From SIG469 sp964541215 (GTDB taxonomy: Bacteria; Bacillota; Clostridia; Oscillospirales; Oscillospiraceae), in the NCBI GenBank assembly GCA_964541215.1, contig CAZIPP010000044.1:1-12052 (forward strand): a stretch of 12,052 nucleotides of DNA, given 5' to 3'. This document shows positions 11,805 to 12,052 of this stretch, one piece after another. Numbering within the stretch: the first letter of the stretch is position 1; each line of letters opens with the position of its first letter. Below the pieces are notes generated by a model, which had not been told where the DNA came from, searched no databases, and was given only the letters and a program-made list of their open reading frames with translations. Made by a program: the position numbers and the translations under genes.

Positions 11805-12052
11805 TTATTCACCACCATTTTCTGTCTCGGTCTCCGCAGCCTTCATGACGATCTTGGTCTTGATGGGCAGCTTGTGGCTGGCAAGGCGGAGCGCTTCACG
11901 TGCAACTTCTTCGGATACGCCGGCGATCTCGAACATTACGCGACCGGGCTTAACGACGGCGACCCAGTATTCGGGGGAACCTTTACCGGAACCCATACGG
12001 GTCTCAGCAGGCTTCTCGGTGATGGGCTTGTCGGGGAAGATCTTGATCCAGA
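11805..12052 (-). CDS. rplP: 50S ribosomal protein L16, C-terminal part
   Basis: The last 81 residues of L16 are present; about 60 N-terminal residues lie beyond the window edge. L16 organises 23S rRNA around the A-site tRNA and is needed late in 50S assembly. Visible signatures are WIKIFPDKPITEKPAETRMG, SGKGSPEYWVAVVKPGRVMF and REALRLASHKLPIKTKIV. The C-terminal tail (AAETETENGGE) is acidic. The TAA stop is one base before the rpmC start, so the pair is probably coupled. The rplP-rpmC-rpsQ order is canonical for the S10 operon. Confidence 0.97.
   Translation of the reverse strand, partial: WIKIFPDKPITEKPAETRMGSGKGSPEYWVAVVKPGRVMFEIAGVSEEVAREALRLASHKLPIKTKIVMKAAETETENGGE

Overview
The window is a nearly complete stretch of the S10/spc/alpha ribosomal-protein superoperon, read right to left on the minus strand. 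It runs from the C-terminal half of L16 at the right edge to rplQ (L17) near the left. Two unrelated genes follow at the left: a spoVAC-type sporulation gene on the minus strand and the 3' end of a dicarboxylate/acidic amino acid symporter on the plus strand. The organism is most likely an endospore-forming member of the Clostridia, perhaps Oscillospirales. The reasons are the gene order secY-adk-map-KOW protein-infA-rpmJ-rpsM-rpsK-rpsD-rpoA-rplQ, strong AGGAGG ribosome binding sites, zinc-type S14, L36 and Adk, and the spoVAC gene. The order-level placement is an inference.

Layout from right to left, in the direction of transcription. (1) 12052-10612: rplP (partial), rpmC, rpsQ, rplN, rplX. 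(2) 10597-7173: rplE, rpsZ, an unusual 157-nt structured spacer, then rpsH, rplF, rplR, rpsE, rpmD, rplO. (3) 7171-4197: secY, adk, map and a small KOW-domain RNA-binding protein, with spacers of only 1-14 nt and probable translational coupling. (4) 4190-990: infA (TTG start), rpmJ (too short to stand out as an ORF), rpsM, rpsK, rpsD, rpoA, rplQ, closed by a strong intrinsic terminator at 934-975. (5) 933-493: spoVAC, whose Shine-Dalgarno (SD) sequence lies inside the 3' arm of that terminator. (6) 2-439 on the plus strand: the symporter end, convergent with spoVAC across a nested terminator that appears to serve both strands.

The genes act together in making the translation and secretion machinery: ribosomal proteins, IF1, RNA polymerase alpha, methionine aminopeptidase, adenylate kinase and the SecY channel. 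No mobile element, CRISPR array, tRNA or rRNA gene was seen, and no gene-free stretch exceeds 157 nt.

The strongest unexplained signal is the rpsZ-rpsH spacer. In the sense RNA it folds by hand into a hairpin of about 31 pairs (9736-9817) capped by a GGAA tetraloop. The strand 3' of that loop carries GAUCACCUCU, which matches the 3' end of 16S rRNA at nine consecutive bases. The same ACCUCU can pair either inside the hairpin or with the rpsH SD. That geometry suits a regulatory switch in front of the gene for S8, but it has not been tested. All folds here are manual; no energies, alignments or searches were run.
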